64,000 nt of DNA from NCBI RefSeq assembly GCF_002723935.1, contig NZ_BEWM01000001.1, positions 372,001-436,000 on the forward strand, given 5' to 3'. Under the pieces are notes generated by a model, which was not told the origin of the DNA, ran no database searches, and saw only the letters and a list, made by a program, of their open reading frames with translations. Positions 44,512 to 52,851 of this stretch are shown here, piece by piece. The position numbers and the translations under genes were made by a program. Origin of the DNA: Gluconobacter cerinus. Its GTDB lineage: Bacteria; Pseudomonadota; Alphaproteobacteria; Acetobacterales; Acetobacteraceae. How positions within the stretch are numbered: position 1 is the first letter of the stretch; each line of letters starts with the position of its first letter.

Positions 44512-45612
44512 TTAGCTTCCGGCGTGAAACATCCAGTGAAACAGACCCAGATTCGTGAGATCATTCACTGTTGAAAAGAGGAAAAGCGCGCCGATAAGCG
44601 CCATTCCGACCTGCATACTGACTTCCTGAACACGGCGTGAAACCGGGCGTCCCTTAATAGCTTCGACAGCATAAAAGATCAGTCGTCCACCATCGAGAAC
44701 CGGGATCGGGAACAGATTAATCAGCCCAAGATTGATGGAAAGAAGCGCCATGAACGACACAATACTGGCCATGCCATAGCTGGCGACCTGTCCGGAGATC
44801 TGCGCGATTCGGATTGTTCCACCCAGTTCCCGTGCACTGCGCTGCCCGGAAATGATCTGCCAGACCCCCTGCAACGTCCGCACTGACATGGTCCAGGTTT
44901 CCTGAACACCCATGACCGCCGCCTTGATCGGCGAAACCGGTTTCCCCGGAGAGGCCGCAAAACCAACGCCCAGAACACCAGTCGGATGGGAGCCAGCCTT
45001 TACGCTGCCAATTGTCACGGGCAACGTCAGATCCTGGCCATTCCGGCGCACTTCAAGTGTGGTCTCAGCGCCTGGTCGTGCCGCTACCGTCCCCATGACA
45101 TCTTCAGGACCGGAAATGGACAGCGAGCCAATCCGGGTAATGACATCACCTGTTTTTACACCCGCCTTCTCTGCAGCACTGCCTGCCACAACCTGGGAAA
45201 TATCCCCGCGAAGCTGCGGCTTGCCCACCGTTGCGAACAGCAGGGTAAACGCCACAATCGCAAACAGAAAATTGAAAACAGGCCCCATCACGATCACCAG
45301 CGCGCGGGAGCCGACAGGCTTGTCATGAAAGGTGCGCCCAGGAATCCAAGCCGCTTTCTGCTCATCCGTGGCATCGTCAGGGCCTTCAAACCCATGCGGT
45401 TTGACATATCCACCGAGCGGAATCGCACTCAGGCGCCATTCCGTGCCGGATTTGTCGTGCCACCGACGAAGAGCAGGCCCAAAACCGATGGAGAATGTCT
45501 CAACCTTTACCCCGCGCCACCGGGCAGCAAGGTAATGGCCCAACTCGTGGATAAACACGAGAACGCCAAGAATCAGAACATAGGCAAGAATGGTACGCAG
45601 AAAATCATGCAT
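44512..45612 (-). CDS. rseP: Site-2 zinc metalloprotease RseP
   Basis: An intramembrane protease that cleaves anti-sigma factors and leftover signal peptides. HELGH (22-26) in the first membrane segment supplies the zinc ligands; a PDZ domain lies around 130-200; the C-terminal NLFPIPVLDGGR motif carries the third ligand. At 366 residues it has one PDZ domain by eye, against two in E. coli RseP (450). It overlaps dxr by eight bases. Confidence 0.95.
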   Translation of the reverse strand: MHDFLRTILAYVLILGVLVFIHELGHYLAARWRGVKVETFSIGFGPALRRWHDKSGTEWRLSAIPLGGYVKPHGFEGPDDATDEQKAAWIPGRTFHDKPVGSRALVIVMGPVFNFLFAIVAFTLLFATVGKPQLRGDISQVVAGSAAEKAGVKTGDVITRIGSLSISGPEDVMGTVAARPGAETTLEVRRNGQDLTLPVTIGSVKAGSHPTGVLGVGFAASPGKPVSPIKAAVMGVQETWTMSVRTLQGVWQIISGQRSARELGGTIRIAQISGQVASYGMASIVSFMALLSINLGLINLFPIPVLDGGRLIFYAVEAIKGRPVSRRVQEVSMQVGMALIGALFLFSTVNDLTNLGLFHWMFHAGS

Positions 45613-46828
45613 GCAGGGCAGTCTCGCTTACTGTGTTCCGCAGTCGGCCGCTTTCGCGAAGAATATGCTCTTCTGCCAATGCCCGACCGCGCGCATCCCA
45701 TTCCAGGACTTCATCCAGCGTCGTCAGTTCAGGATTTTCCGTCATGGCCTGAAGAGCGCTATCGATGGTTTCACCAATACCAAGGAATCCTATCCGACGG
45801 TTCAGAAAAGCGTCCACGGCAACTTCGTTGGCTGCTGAGAAAACTGCGGGAGCAGCCCCTCCTGCCCTGAGAACCTGACGGGCAAGTCGTAGGGGAATAA
45901 AACGCGTCTCGTCTGGGGCCTCGAAATCGAGGCGCCCGAAAGCTGTCAGATCCAGACGCTGGCATGGTGTTTCCATGCGGTCAGGCCATGCAAGAGTGTG
46001 AGCAATGGGGATACGCATGTCTGCTGACCCCATCTGCGCGACCAGACTGCCATCCCGGAACTGAACAAGCCCATGCACCACAGACTGAGGGTGCACCAGA
46101 ACATCAATGCGGTCTTCTGTCAGACCAAACAGACGTGCGGCCTCAATAACCTCCAGGCCTTTATTGGCCATGGAAGCCGAATCAATCGTGATTTTCGCAC
46201 CCATCGTCCAGGTAGGATGCTTCAACGCCTTTTCAAGCGTCGCATCACGCATCTCTTCCAGAGTGGACTGACGGAAGGGGCCGCCTGAAGCTGTCAGCAC
46301 GATCTTTTCAACCGTGCTCATGTCACAACCACCCAGAGCCTGGGCGATCGCATTATGCTCTGAATCGACGGGAAGAAGCGTCGCACCGGCTTCGCCAACA
46401 GCCCGGAGCATCACATCGCCCGCACAGACGAGAGCTTCCTTGTTGGCGAGCGCGATTGCATGACCATTGCGTGCGGCAGCAAGTGTCGGCTCCAGACCCG
46501 CTGCGCCTGTGATGGCAGCCATGGTCCAGTCCGCTTCCATCGCACCGGCCTCGATAACGGCCTGACGCCCGGCTGCGGTGCGGATACCGCTCCCTGCCAA
46601 CCGTGCTTTCAGATCGTCATGCAGGCTCTCATCGTGAATGACAGCAATTTCAGCGCGAAGTTCACGAGCCTGCTCCGCAAGAAGGGCAACATTACGCCCC
46701 CCGACCAGCGCCCGCACTTCAATATCGCCGCTTATCCGCTTGAGTAGATCGACCGTCGAAGTCCCGATGCTACCTGTACTGCCCAGAACGCTGATCCGGC
46801 GAGGCTTGGCCACAGAACCGTCAATCAT
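45605..46828 (-). CDS. dxr: 1-deoxy-D-xylulose 5-phosphate reductoisomerase
   Basis: The second step of the MEP isoprenoid pathway, making methylerythritol 4-phosphate with NADPH. GSTGSIGTSTVDLL near 11-24 binds the nucleotide; the metal and substrate residues are in NKEAL and the DSEHNA loop; the flexible loop with SGGPFR follows. The 407-residue length is standard. It overlaps cdsA and rseP by eight bases each. Its product feeds UppS, two genes upstream. Confidence 0.97.
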   Translation of the reverse strand: MIDGSVAKPRRISVLGSTGSIGTSTVDLLKRISGDIEVRALVGGRNVALLAEQARELRAEIAVIHDESLHDDLKARLAGSGIRTAAGRQAVIEAGAMEADWTMAAITGAAGLEPTLAAARNGHAIALANKEALVCAGDVMLRAVGEAGATLLPVDSEHNAIAQALGGCDMSTVEKIVLTASGGPFRQSTLEEMRDATLEKALKHPTWTMGAKITIDSASMANKGLEVIEAARLFGLTEDRIDVLVHPQSVVHGLVQFRDGSLVAQMGSADMRIPIAHTLAWPDRMETPCQRLDLTAFGRLDFEAPDETRFIPLRLARQVLRAGGAAPAVFSAANEVAVDAFLNRRIGFLGIGETIDSALQAMTENPELTTLDEVLEWDARGRALAEEHILRESGRLRNTVSETALHA

Positions 46829-47669
46829 GAGAAGATTCCCCCTGAGGAATGATACGATGCGCAGACCCGCCTATCAGATCCGCAGGAGTGGCAGACCAGA
46901 ACACCTGCCCCGCAACTGCCAGTGACAAAAGCGCGGCAAGCGGTGCCGCAGCCAGTAGGCCATCAAAACGATCCAGCAGACCGCCATGACCTGGAATCAG
47001 ACGGCCGGAATCCTTGACGTTCAGTCTACGCTTGGCCGCACTTTCAAGCAGATCACCACTCTGGGAGAAAACACCCAGAACCGCCCCCCACAGGAGACCA
47101 CCACCCACAAAGCCCGCTCCAGAAAGCCAGGCCACCATTCCCCCGGCAAAAGACGCACCGATCAGGCCGCCAATTGCGCCCGAGCGGGTTTTTCCTGGAG
47201 AAATTGAAGGGGCCAGTTTAGGGCCACCAAAGATGCGGCCTGTCAGATAAGCAAAACTGTCGCTGGCGATCACAACGCACAGCACGAACAGAACGCTCTC
47301 TAAACCATAGGGCAAATGTCGAAGCCAGAGGAGCGAGAGACCGCCCAGAATGGAGACGACAACAGGAATACAGGCTGGAATACCAAAAATGAGGCTTGGC
47401 CAAACCATCCAGAATGCGCTGCTCCACTCGCCGCGAAGGGCCGCAACCCCTGACACCATCGGCCAGAGAAGAAGGAGGACGCCGCGCCAGGTGTATAATG
47501 GCTGCTTGATGAGGGTAAGCCCTTCCCAAACCAGCCCGAACATGGCCAGCAGGATGAGAGCGTTATAGATCATGCCGCCTTGCCAGAGGCATCCCCCGGC
47601 AACGACAACGAGAATGACAGCTGACGTCAGACGCAGCTTCAGATCAGACCACCGGGACGATCCGCTCAT
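46821..47669 (-). CDS. cdsA: Phosphatidate cytidylyltransferase
   Basis: Makes CDP-diacylglycerol, the precursor of all phospholipids, in the inner membrane. Seven or eight hydrophobic segments are seen, and the family signature near the C-terminus is intact (SAAKRRLNVKDSGRLIPGHG, then DRFD). The 282-residue length is typical. The ATG overlaps the uppS stop (ATGA). Confidence 0.96.
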   Translation of the reverse strand: MSGSSRWSDLKLRLTSAVILVVVAGGCLWQGGMIYNALILLAMFGLVWEGLTLIKQPLYTWRGVLLLLWPMVSGVAALRGEWSSAFWMVWPSLIFGIPACIPVVVSILGGLSLLWLRHLPYGLESVLFVLCVVIASDSFAYLTGRIFGGPKLAPSISPGKTRSGAIGGLIGASFAGGMVAWLSGAGFVGGGLLWGAVLGVFSQSGDLLESAAKRRLNVKDSGRLIPGHGGLLDRFDGLLAAAPLAALLSLAVAGQVFWSATPADLIGGSAHRIIPQGESSHD

Positions 47670-48427
47670 GCTGGCCGACCGCCAAAACGGCGCTGCCGTC
47701 CAGCAAAATGCGAGAGAGCCTGCACGAACTCAGCTTCCCCGAAATCCGGCCACAGGACGTCCATGAACACCAGTTCCGCGTAAGCACTCTGCCAGAGCAG
47801 AAAGTTGGAGAGACGACATTCTCCACTTGTCCGAATAACGAGATCCGGATCTGGCATATCGGACGTCTGAAGCGCCTGATCCAGACGCTCCTCAGTAATA
47901 TCCGACGATGCCAATGTTCCACTGGCAACCTGATCCGCCAGACGTCGTGCCGCCTGAACAATATCGGCCCGTCCGCCATAGGACAGGGCGAGCGTCAGAG
48001 TCAGCGTCGTGTTGGAAGCAGTCTTTGCTTCCGCACGGCGCAATTCCTCGCGCAACGCTCCTTCGAACCGCTCAGGTTCTCCGATAACGCGCAAACGCAC
48101 CCCTTGCTCATGCAATTCATTGAGCTTGTGGCGCAGATAGAAACGCAAGAGCGATGTCAGGTCGCCGACTTCCTCAGCAGACCGCCGCCAGTTTTCCGAA
48201 GAAAAAGCGTAAAGCGTCAGATAGCGCACGCCCTGACGAATGGCCGAACGAACGCAATCCTGCACAGCCTCGGCACCTTTCCGGTGTCCGGCTGCAACTG
48301 GCAGATTGCGCGAGCGCGCCCAACGCCCATTCCCGTCCATGATCATGGCGACATGGACGGGAACAGCCGCGCCTTCCCCCTCTCTTGATGAAAGAGAAGA
48401 CGTGCTGGTCTGAGGAAGAGATCCCAT
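47666..48427 (-). CDS. uppS: Undecaprenyl diphosphate synthase (UppS)
   Basis: A cis-prenyltransferase making the C55 lipid carrier for peptidoglycan and O-antigen. The catalytic motif MIMDGNGRWA is near residue 29, and the C-terminal motif CRLSNFLLWQSAYAELVF is intact. The 253-residue length starts at the ATG 48427; a TTG two codons upstream is possible. No good ribosome-binding site is visible. It follows frr by 14 bases. Confidence 0.96.
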   Translation of the reverse strand: MGSLPQTSTSSLSSREGEGAAVPVHVAMIMDGNGRWARSRNLPVAAGHRKGAEAVQDCVRSAIRQGVRYLTLYAFSSENWRRSAEEVGDLTSLLRFYLRHKLNELHEQGVRLRVIGEPERFEGALREELRRAEAKTASNTTLTLTLALSYGGRADIVQAARRLADQVASGTLASSDITEERLDQALQTSDMPDPDLVIRTSGECRLSNFLLWQSAYAELVFMDVLWPDFGEAEFVQALSHFAGRQRRFGGRPA

Positions 48428-48441
48428 TGTCAACGAAGGTA

Positions 48442-49008
48442 TCAGACCTGTTTGATCTCGCGTTCTTTCTCCGCGAGAATATCGTCAACTTTCTTGACGT
48501 ACTGGTCTGTCAGCTTCTGCACGGAATCCGTCCAGGACTTCATGTCGTCCTGACTGATGTCACCCTTCTTTTCGAGCGACTTCGTCTGTTCCATGCCGTC
48601 ACGACGAACACCACGTACAGCGATCTTACCGTTTTCGGCGTAACGATTGGCTGCACGAGCCAGTTCGTTACGACGCTCTTCCGTCAGCACCGGAATGGGA
48701 ACGCGGATCGTCTGACCGTCAGCAGCAGGGTTAAGACCCAGGCCACCATCACGGATGGCACGTTCCACTGCACCAACCAGCGTACGATCCCAGACGGAAA
48801 CCGTCAGCATCCGGGCTTCCGGAACAGCGATAGATCCCACCTGAGAAAGCGGCACTTCGGAGCCATAGGCTTCAACCCGGATCGGCTCCAGCAGGTTCGG
48901 GCTGGCACGACCAGACCGCAGGCCAGAGAGGTCACGACGCAGACTCTCAATCGCACCATCCATACGGCGCGTGAGGTCAGCCATCAGGTCTTTCAGGTCA
49001 GCAGACAT
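48442..49008 (-). CDS. frr: Ribosome recycling factor
   Basis: Splits the post-termination ribosome together with EF-G. The 188-residue protein has the two-domain tRNA-mimic layout, with [20 protein letters not shown] and [17 protein letters not shown] signatures. AAGGA lies nine bases before the ATG. pyrH-frr order is universal in the group; the gap from pyrH is 70 bases. Confidence 0.97.
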   Translation of the reverse strand: MSADLKDLMADLTRRMDGAIESLRRDLSGLRSGRASPNLLEPIRVEAYGSEVPLSQVGSIAVPEARMLTVSVWDRTLVGAVERAIRDGGLGLNPAADGQTIRVPIPVLTEERRNELARAANRYAENGKIAVRGVRRDGMEQTKSLEKKGDISQDDMKSWTDSVQKLTDQYVKKVDDILAEKEREIKQV

Positions 49009-49078
49009 TAAGCTGTTCCTTTCTGAATCAACGTAAGTTCAGGAGAATATCCTGAAAGGTTCGTTAAAAATGAGGCGA

Positions 49079-49816
49079 TCAGCCTGCTTCGATAACCCGT
49101 GTAAAGCGACCTTCGCCACGCACAACGGCTGCAAACGCGCCAGGAGCATGCATGTTGAAGACCACGATGGGCAATTTATTTTCACGGGCAAGACTGATCG
49201 CTGCGGCATCCATGACATTCAACTGACGAGCCAGAACATCCATGTACGTCAACTGATCATAACGCACGGCATCAGGATTACGACGCGGATCATCGGAGTA
49301 GATGCCATCAACCTGCGTTCCCTTGAATACGACGTCGCATTCCATTTCATTGGCACGCAGGGCGGCAGCTGTATCCGTTGTGAAGTACGGGTTGCCCGTT
49401 CCGGCAGCGAAGATAACAACGCGTCCCTTCTCCATATGACGGACTGCCCGACGACGGATGTAGGGCTCAGCAATCGCGGCCATCTGAATGGCCGTCATGA
49501 CGCGCGTTTCAAGCCCCTGACGTTCAAGACCGTTCTGGAGCATCAGTGCGTTGATGACCGTTGCCAGCATACCGGCATAGTCACCCTGCGCACGATCCAT
49601 GCCACGTGCCGCCGCGGACAGGCCACGGAAAATGTTGCCACCACCGACAACGAGGCAGACCTGCACACCAGACGCCACAACTGCGGCAATATCGGCGGCG
49701 ACCATGTCCACCATTTCCGGGTCCACTCCACCCGAGCCCTTACCCATCAGGGCTTCACCTGACACCTTGAGCAGAACACGTTTGTAGGAGGGGCTTTTGT
49801 CTCGTTGTTCGGTCAT
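49079..49816 (-). CDS. pyrH: Uridylate kinase
   Basis: Phosphorylates UMP to UDP. The 245-residue protein belongs to the amino-acid-kinase fold, with [10 protein letters not shown] at the N-terminus, [10 protein letters not shown] and the [15 protein letters not shown] region. The ATG at 49816 gives the family N-terminus; the 23 codons upstream in frame are not supported. A 126-base gap from era suggests its own promoter. Confidence 0.97.
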   Translation of the reverse strand: MTEQRDKSPSYKRVLLKVSGEALMGKGSGGVDPEMVDMVAADIAAVVASGVQVCLVVGGGNIFRGLSAAARGMDRAQGDYAGMLATVINALMLQNGLERQGLETRVMTAIQMAAIAEPYIRRRAVRHMEKGRVVIFAAGTGNPYFTTDTAAALRANEMECDVVFKGTQVDGIYSDDPRRNPDAVRYDQLTYMDVLARQLNVMDAAAISLARENKLPIVVFNMHAPGAFAAVVRGEGRFTRVIEAG

Positions 49817-49942
49817 CGTGCCCGTCTCTTGCTGGATTTGTGGTGACTTTGCGCCTGTCATACAGACGCAGAGGGCTGGGAACAAGCGATGTCAGACACG
49901 AGGCTTCTTATGAAAAGCCCCGTTGACAGCGTTTCCACCCTG

Positions 49943-50830
49943 TTACTCTTCGAGGCCAATCGCCCTCAGGCGTGCCTTCTCTTCATCCCAGCCTGCCCGC
50001 TCCTTGACGTTCAGGAAAAGATGGCAGGTTCGCTCAAGCAGGCCCTGAAGTTCCATTCGTGCTCGTGCACCAATGGATTTGATTTTATGGCCACCTTCGC
50101 CAATCAGGATCGCCTTATGACCAGGGCGTGACACGTAGATTGTGACTTCCACGCGCACTGATCCATCGGGGCGTTCCTTGAAGCTCTCGGTCTCGACTGT
50201 CGCCTGATATGGGATCTCTTCATGCGTCTGCATAAAGATCTGCTCGCGCACCAGCTCAGCCGCAAGAAGACGATCCGGAAGATCCGTCAGATCGTCTTCA
50301 GGGTAGAGATACGGGCCTTCCGGCAGTTCACGTGCCAGATGATCCATCAGGTCATCAACGCCATCTCCGGAACGGGCGCTCAGCATGAACACATATTCAA
50401 CGCTGATCAGGCTGCTGACATCCTTGGTCAGCGGCAGCAATTCTTCAGCGCCAACAAGATCCGTCTTGTTCAGAACAAGCCAGACCCTCTTGCCACTCCC
50501 CGCAAGCTTGCCAATGATTTCACGGACATCATCCCGCAAACCAGCCTTGGCGTCGATCAGGAGAAGCGTCAGATCCGCATCCTGGGATCCCGTCCAGGCC
50601 GCGTTGACCATGGCCCGGTCAAGCCGACGGCGCGGCTTGAAAATACCGGGCAGATCCACAAGAATGATCTGAGCATTGTTGCGAACCACAATTCCCAGCG
50701 TGCGAAAGCGTGTCGTCTGAGCCTTGGGGCTCACAATCGACAGTTTGGCACCGGCAATCCGGTTCAGGAGTGTTGATTTTCCAGCATTCGGGGACCCGAC
50801 AAGGGCCACGAAACCGCAGCGTGTGGTCAT
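49943..50830 (-). CDS. era: GTPase Era
   Basis: Binds 16S rRNA and helps small-subunit maturation. G1 is GSPNAGKST (12-20), then DLPG and NKTD, followed by a C-terminal KH domain with the GEGGHKIKSIG turn. The 295-residue form starting at 50830 is preferred because AAGGA lies seven bases upstream; an ATG at 50848 is possible. lepB-rnc-era order is conserved across proteobacteria. Confidence 0.96.
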   Translation of the reverse strand: MTTRCGFVALVGSPNAGKSTLLNRIAGAKLSIVSPKAQTTRFRTLGIVVRNNAQIILVDLPGIFKPRRRLDRAMVNAAWTGSQDADLTLLLIDAKAGLRDDVREIIGKLAGSGKRVWLVLNKTDLVGAEELLPLTKDVSSLISVEYVFMLSARSGDGVDDLMDHLARELPEGPYLYPEDDLTDLPDRLLAAELVREQIFMQTHEEIPYQATVETESFKERPDGSVRVEVTIYVSRPGHKAILIGEGGHKIKSIGARARMELQGLLERTCHLFLNVKERAGWDEEKARLRAIGLEE

Positions 50831-50855
50831 GTACCAATCCTTTTCCACATGCGCC

Positions 50856-51590
50856 TCACGACGCTACGTTCTGACCAAGACGTTTCAGAAGATCTATTGC
50901 TGCCGCACTTTCGGCCACTCTCTTACTGCCTGCTTCTCCATGCCCCGTCAGGCCAAATGCCTGAACGGCCACACGAAACACGGGCGCATGAGACGGCCCC
51001 TCTGCGGCGAGGAGTTCATATTTCGGGAGCGGGAGCCCTTTGGACAGGAGATACTCCTGCAAAAGGGTCTTGGGCTCCTTGTGAGGCCGGGCATGACTGT
51101 CGATCCGCCCTTCCCACTGTTGACGGACAACACGCCGTGCAGGCTCCAGCCCGGCATCCAGATAAAGAGCACCTAACAGCGCTTCCATGGCATCGGCCCG
51201 GATGCTGGACAGGCGCCGAATACCGGCGGCCTCTTCATGCGGCGAAATCGTCAGAGCCGAAGATAAATGGATGTTATCCGCGATTTCGGCGAGAACAGGT
51301 CGCGAAACAAGATGGGCATGCCTCGGACCCAGCGCGCCTTCCTGCTCCAGCGGATAGTGTTCGAACAGCCACTCTGCCATCAGAAGGCCCAGCACCCGGT
51401 CTCCAATGAATTCCAGTCGCTCATTCGAACCGGTTCCCTTAGGGCCCTGCGTACGTTTGCCACGACGAGGATCACGCCCACTGACCGCAGAACGATGCGT
51501 CAGAGCTTCCACGAGCAGATCCCGGTTCGCAAAGCGATGACCGAGCGCCTGCTCCATGGCCTCCATGGCCTCTTCCTGTGAAAGTTTCAT
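50856..51590 (-). CDS. rnc: Ribonuclease III
   Basis: A double-strand-specific endoribonuclease for rRNA and mRNA processing. The signature NERLEFIGDRVLGL (56-69) holds the catalytic acids, the second acidic site is in DAMEALLGALYLD, and a dsRNA-binding domain occupies about 165-240. A short Gly/Lys-rich insertion (about 40-54) precedes the signature. The ATG at 51590 overlaps the lepB stop (ATGA). Confidence 0.96.
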   Translation of the reverse strand: MKLSQEEAMEAMEQALGHRFANRDLLVEALTHRSAVSGRDPRRGKRTQGPKGTGSNERLEFIGDRVLGLLMAEWLFEHYPLEQEGALGPRHAHLVSRPVLAEIADNIHLSSALTISPHEEAAGIRRLSSIRADAMEALLGALYLDAGLEPARRVVRQQWEGRIDSHARPHKEPKTLLQEYLLSKGLPLPKYELLAAEGPSHAPVFRVAVQAFGLTGHGEAGSKRVAESAAAIDLLKRLGQNVAS

Positions 51591-52402
51591 GTGACAGGAT
51601 GCAGAAAACGGTTCCAGCGAATTTCGACCGGCCAGTACCAGAACTGCCATGCCGGATGCCGCAAATCCATGGAGAACAGAACAAGCGGCGCACGCCCTAC
51701 AAGGTTCTGCATCGGGACATAGCCGAGATCATCCGGGCCATCACCCTGGAAACGACTGTCAGCGCTATCGTCCCGGTCGTCACCCATCGCGAAGAAATAA
51801 CCCTGTGGCACGACATATTCTGGCGTGTCGTTGGCAAAGCCTTCGTCCGTCAGCTTGAGAATATCATGCTCAACAGGTGGGCGCCCGGCACTCCCAGGCA
51901 GCGTTTCCCGATATCGGTCACCGCTCAGCAGACGGTTATTTTCGTCGACAACCTCGTAATGCCCCAGGGACGTCCGCGGCACTTCAATTCCATTAAGGAA
52001 GAGCTTTCCGCCCGTCATCTGAATGTGGTCACCCGGCAGCCCGACAATCCGCTTGATGTAATCAACGGAGGTATTCTGGGTGAACCGGAAAACAGCCACA
52101 TCGCCACGATGCGGCTCAGAGCCCATGATCCGTCCGTTAAAGAGATTAGGCGAAAACGGAAACGAAAACCGTGAATAGCCGTAGCTGGATTTCGATACCA
52201 GAACGAAATCACCGATCTGCAAGGTCGGGATCATCGAGCCTGAGGGGATATTGAACGGCTCAAACACCAGAGAACGCACGGCGACGACAGCCAGCACCAT
52301 AAGGGCAAGCCAGCGCACGCTCTCTCCCAGAGATTCTTCACGGGCCGCCGGCTTTGCACCAGCCTTCTCTGAACCCTTCACGGGGCTTTTCTCCTGAGTC
52401 AT
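51587..52402 (-). CDS. lepB: Signal peptidase I
   Basis: Cleaves Sec and Tat signal peptides at the periplasmic face. The catalytic Ser is S56 (SGSMIPT) and the general-base Lys is K117 (YIKRIVGLPGD); the later boxes are GYFFAMGDDRDDSADSR. One membrane anchor lies at about 31-48 after a hydrophilic N-terminus. The 271-residue length is normal for alphaproteobacteria. Confidence 0.97.
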   Translation of the reverse strand: MTQEKSPVKGSEKAGAKPAAREESLGESVRWLALMVLAVVAVRSLVFEPFNIPSGSMIPTLQIGDFVLVSKSSYGYSRFSFPFSPNLFNGRIMGSEPHRGDVAVFRFTQNTSVDYIKRIVGLPGDHIQMTGGKLFLNGIEVPRTSLGHYEVVDENNRLLSGDRYRETLPGSAGRPPVEHDILKLTDEGFANDTPEYVVPQGYFFAMGDDRDDSADSRFQGDGPDDLGYVPMQNLVGRAPLVLFSMDLRHPAWQFWYWPVEIRWNRFLHPVT

Positions 52403-52442
52403 GGGACGCTCTTAACGCAGCTTGCCCGCAATGGCGAGCGCT

Positions 52443-52847
52443 TCAAACCCTAACAGACTGAATGATGACCTGCGCCAATGCAAAGGGAGGGTCATCCGTC
52501 AGGCTCACAAGGACGTCTGCCCGACATCCTGATGGCGTCAGACGCTCCAGAGCAAGCTGAGCTCCGCCGGATAGAACGAGCCTTGGAGCGCCCTTCTGAT
52601 CGTTCAGAACCCCAATGTCCTGAAGTTGCACACCTTCAGCAACTCCGGTCCCCAAAGCTTTGACGCACGCTTCTTTGGCTGCCCAACGCTTGGCATAACT
52701 TCCCGTCCGCGCCTGACCGGACAGACGCTCGGCATGACTACGCTCGGCTTCCGTAAATACCCGGTCAAGAAAACGATCTCCAAACCGGTCAATGCTGCGT
52801 TCGATGCGGGAAATCATGCACAGGTCTGTTCCCATGCCAAGAATCAC
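52443..52847 (-). CDS. acpS: Holo-[acyl-carrier-protein] synthase, GTG start
   Basis: Transfers 4'-phosphopantetheine from CoA to ACP. Mg2+ ligands D8 (GTDLC) and E59 (KRWAAKEACVKALGTG) are conserved. The 134-residue length is normal. The start is GTG with AAGGGA eight bases upstream, the site lying inside the end of spoT; the genes are four bases apart. pdxJ, which often lies between spoT and acpS, is not present. Confidence 0.95.
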   Translation of the reverse strand: MILGMGTDLCMISRIERSIDRFGDRFLDRVFTEAERSHAERLSGQARTGSYAKRWAAKEACVKALGTGVAEGVQLQDIGVLNDQKGAPRLVLSGGAQLALERLTPSGCRADVLVSLTDDPPFALAQVIIQSVRV

Positions 52848-52851
52848 GCCG

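Noticed and set aside
49820-49942. Hairpin near 49905-49925 between era and pyrH as a terminator
   Set aside because: Needs a G-T pair and lacks a T tract; the two genes may be co-transcribed.
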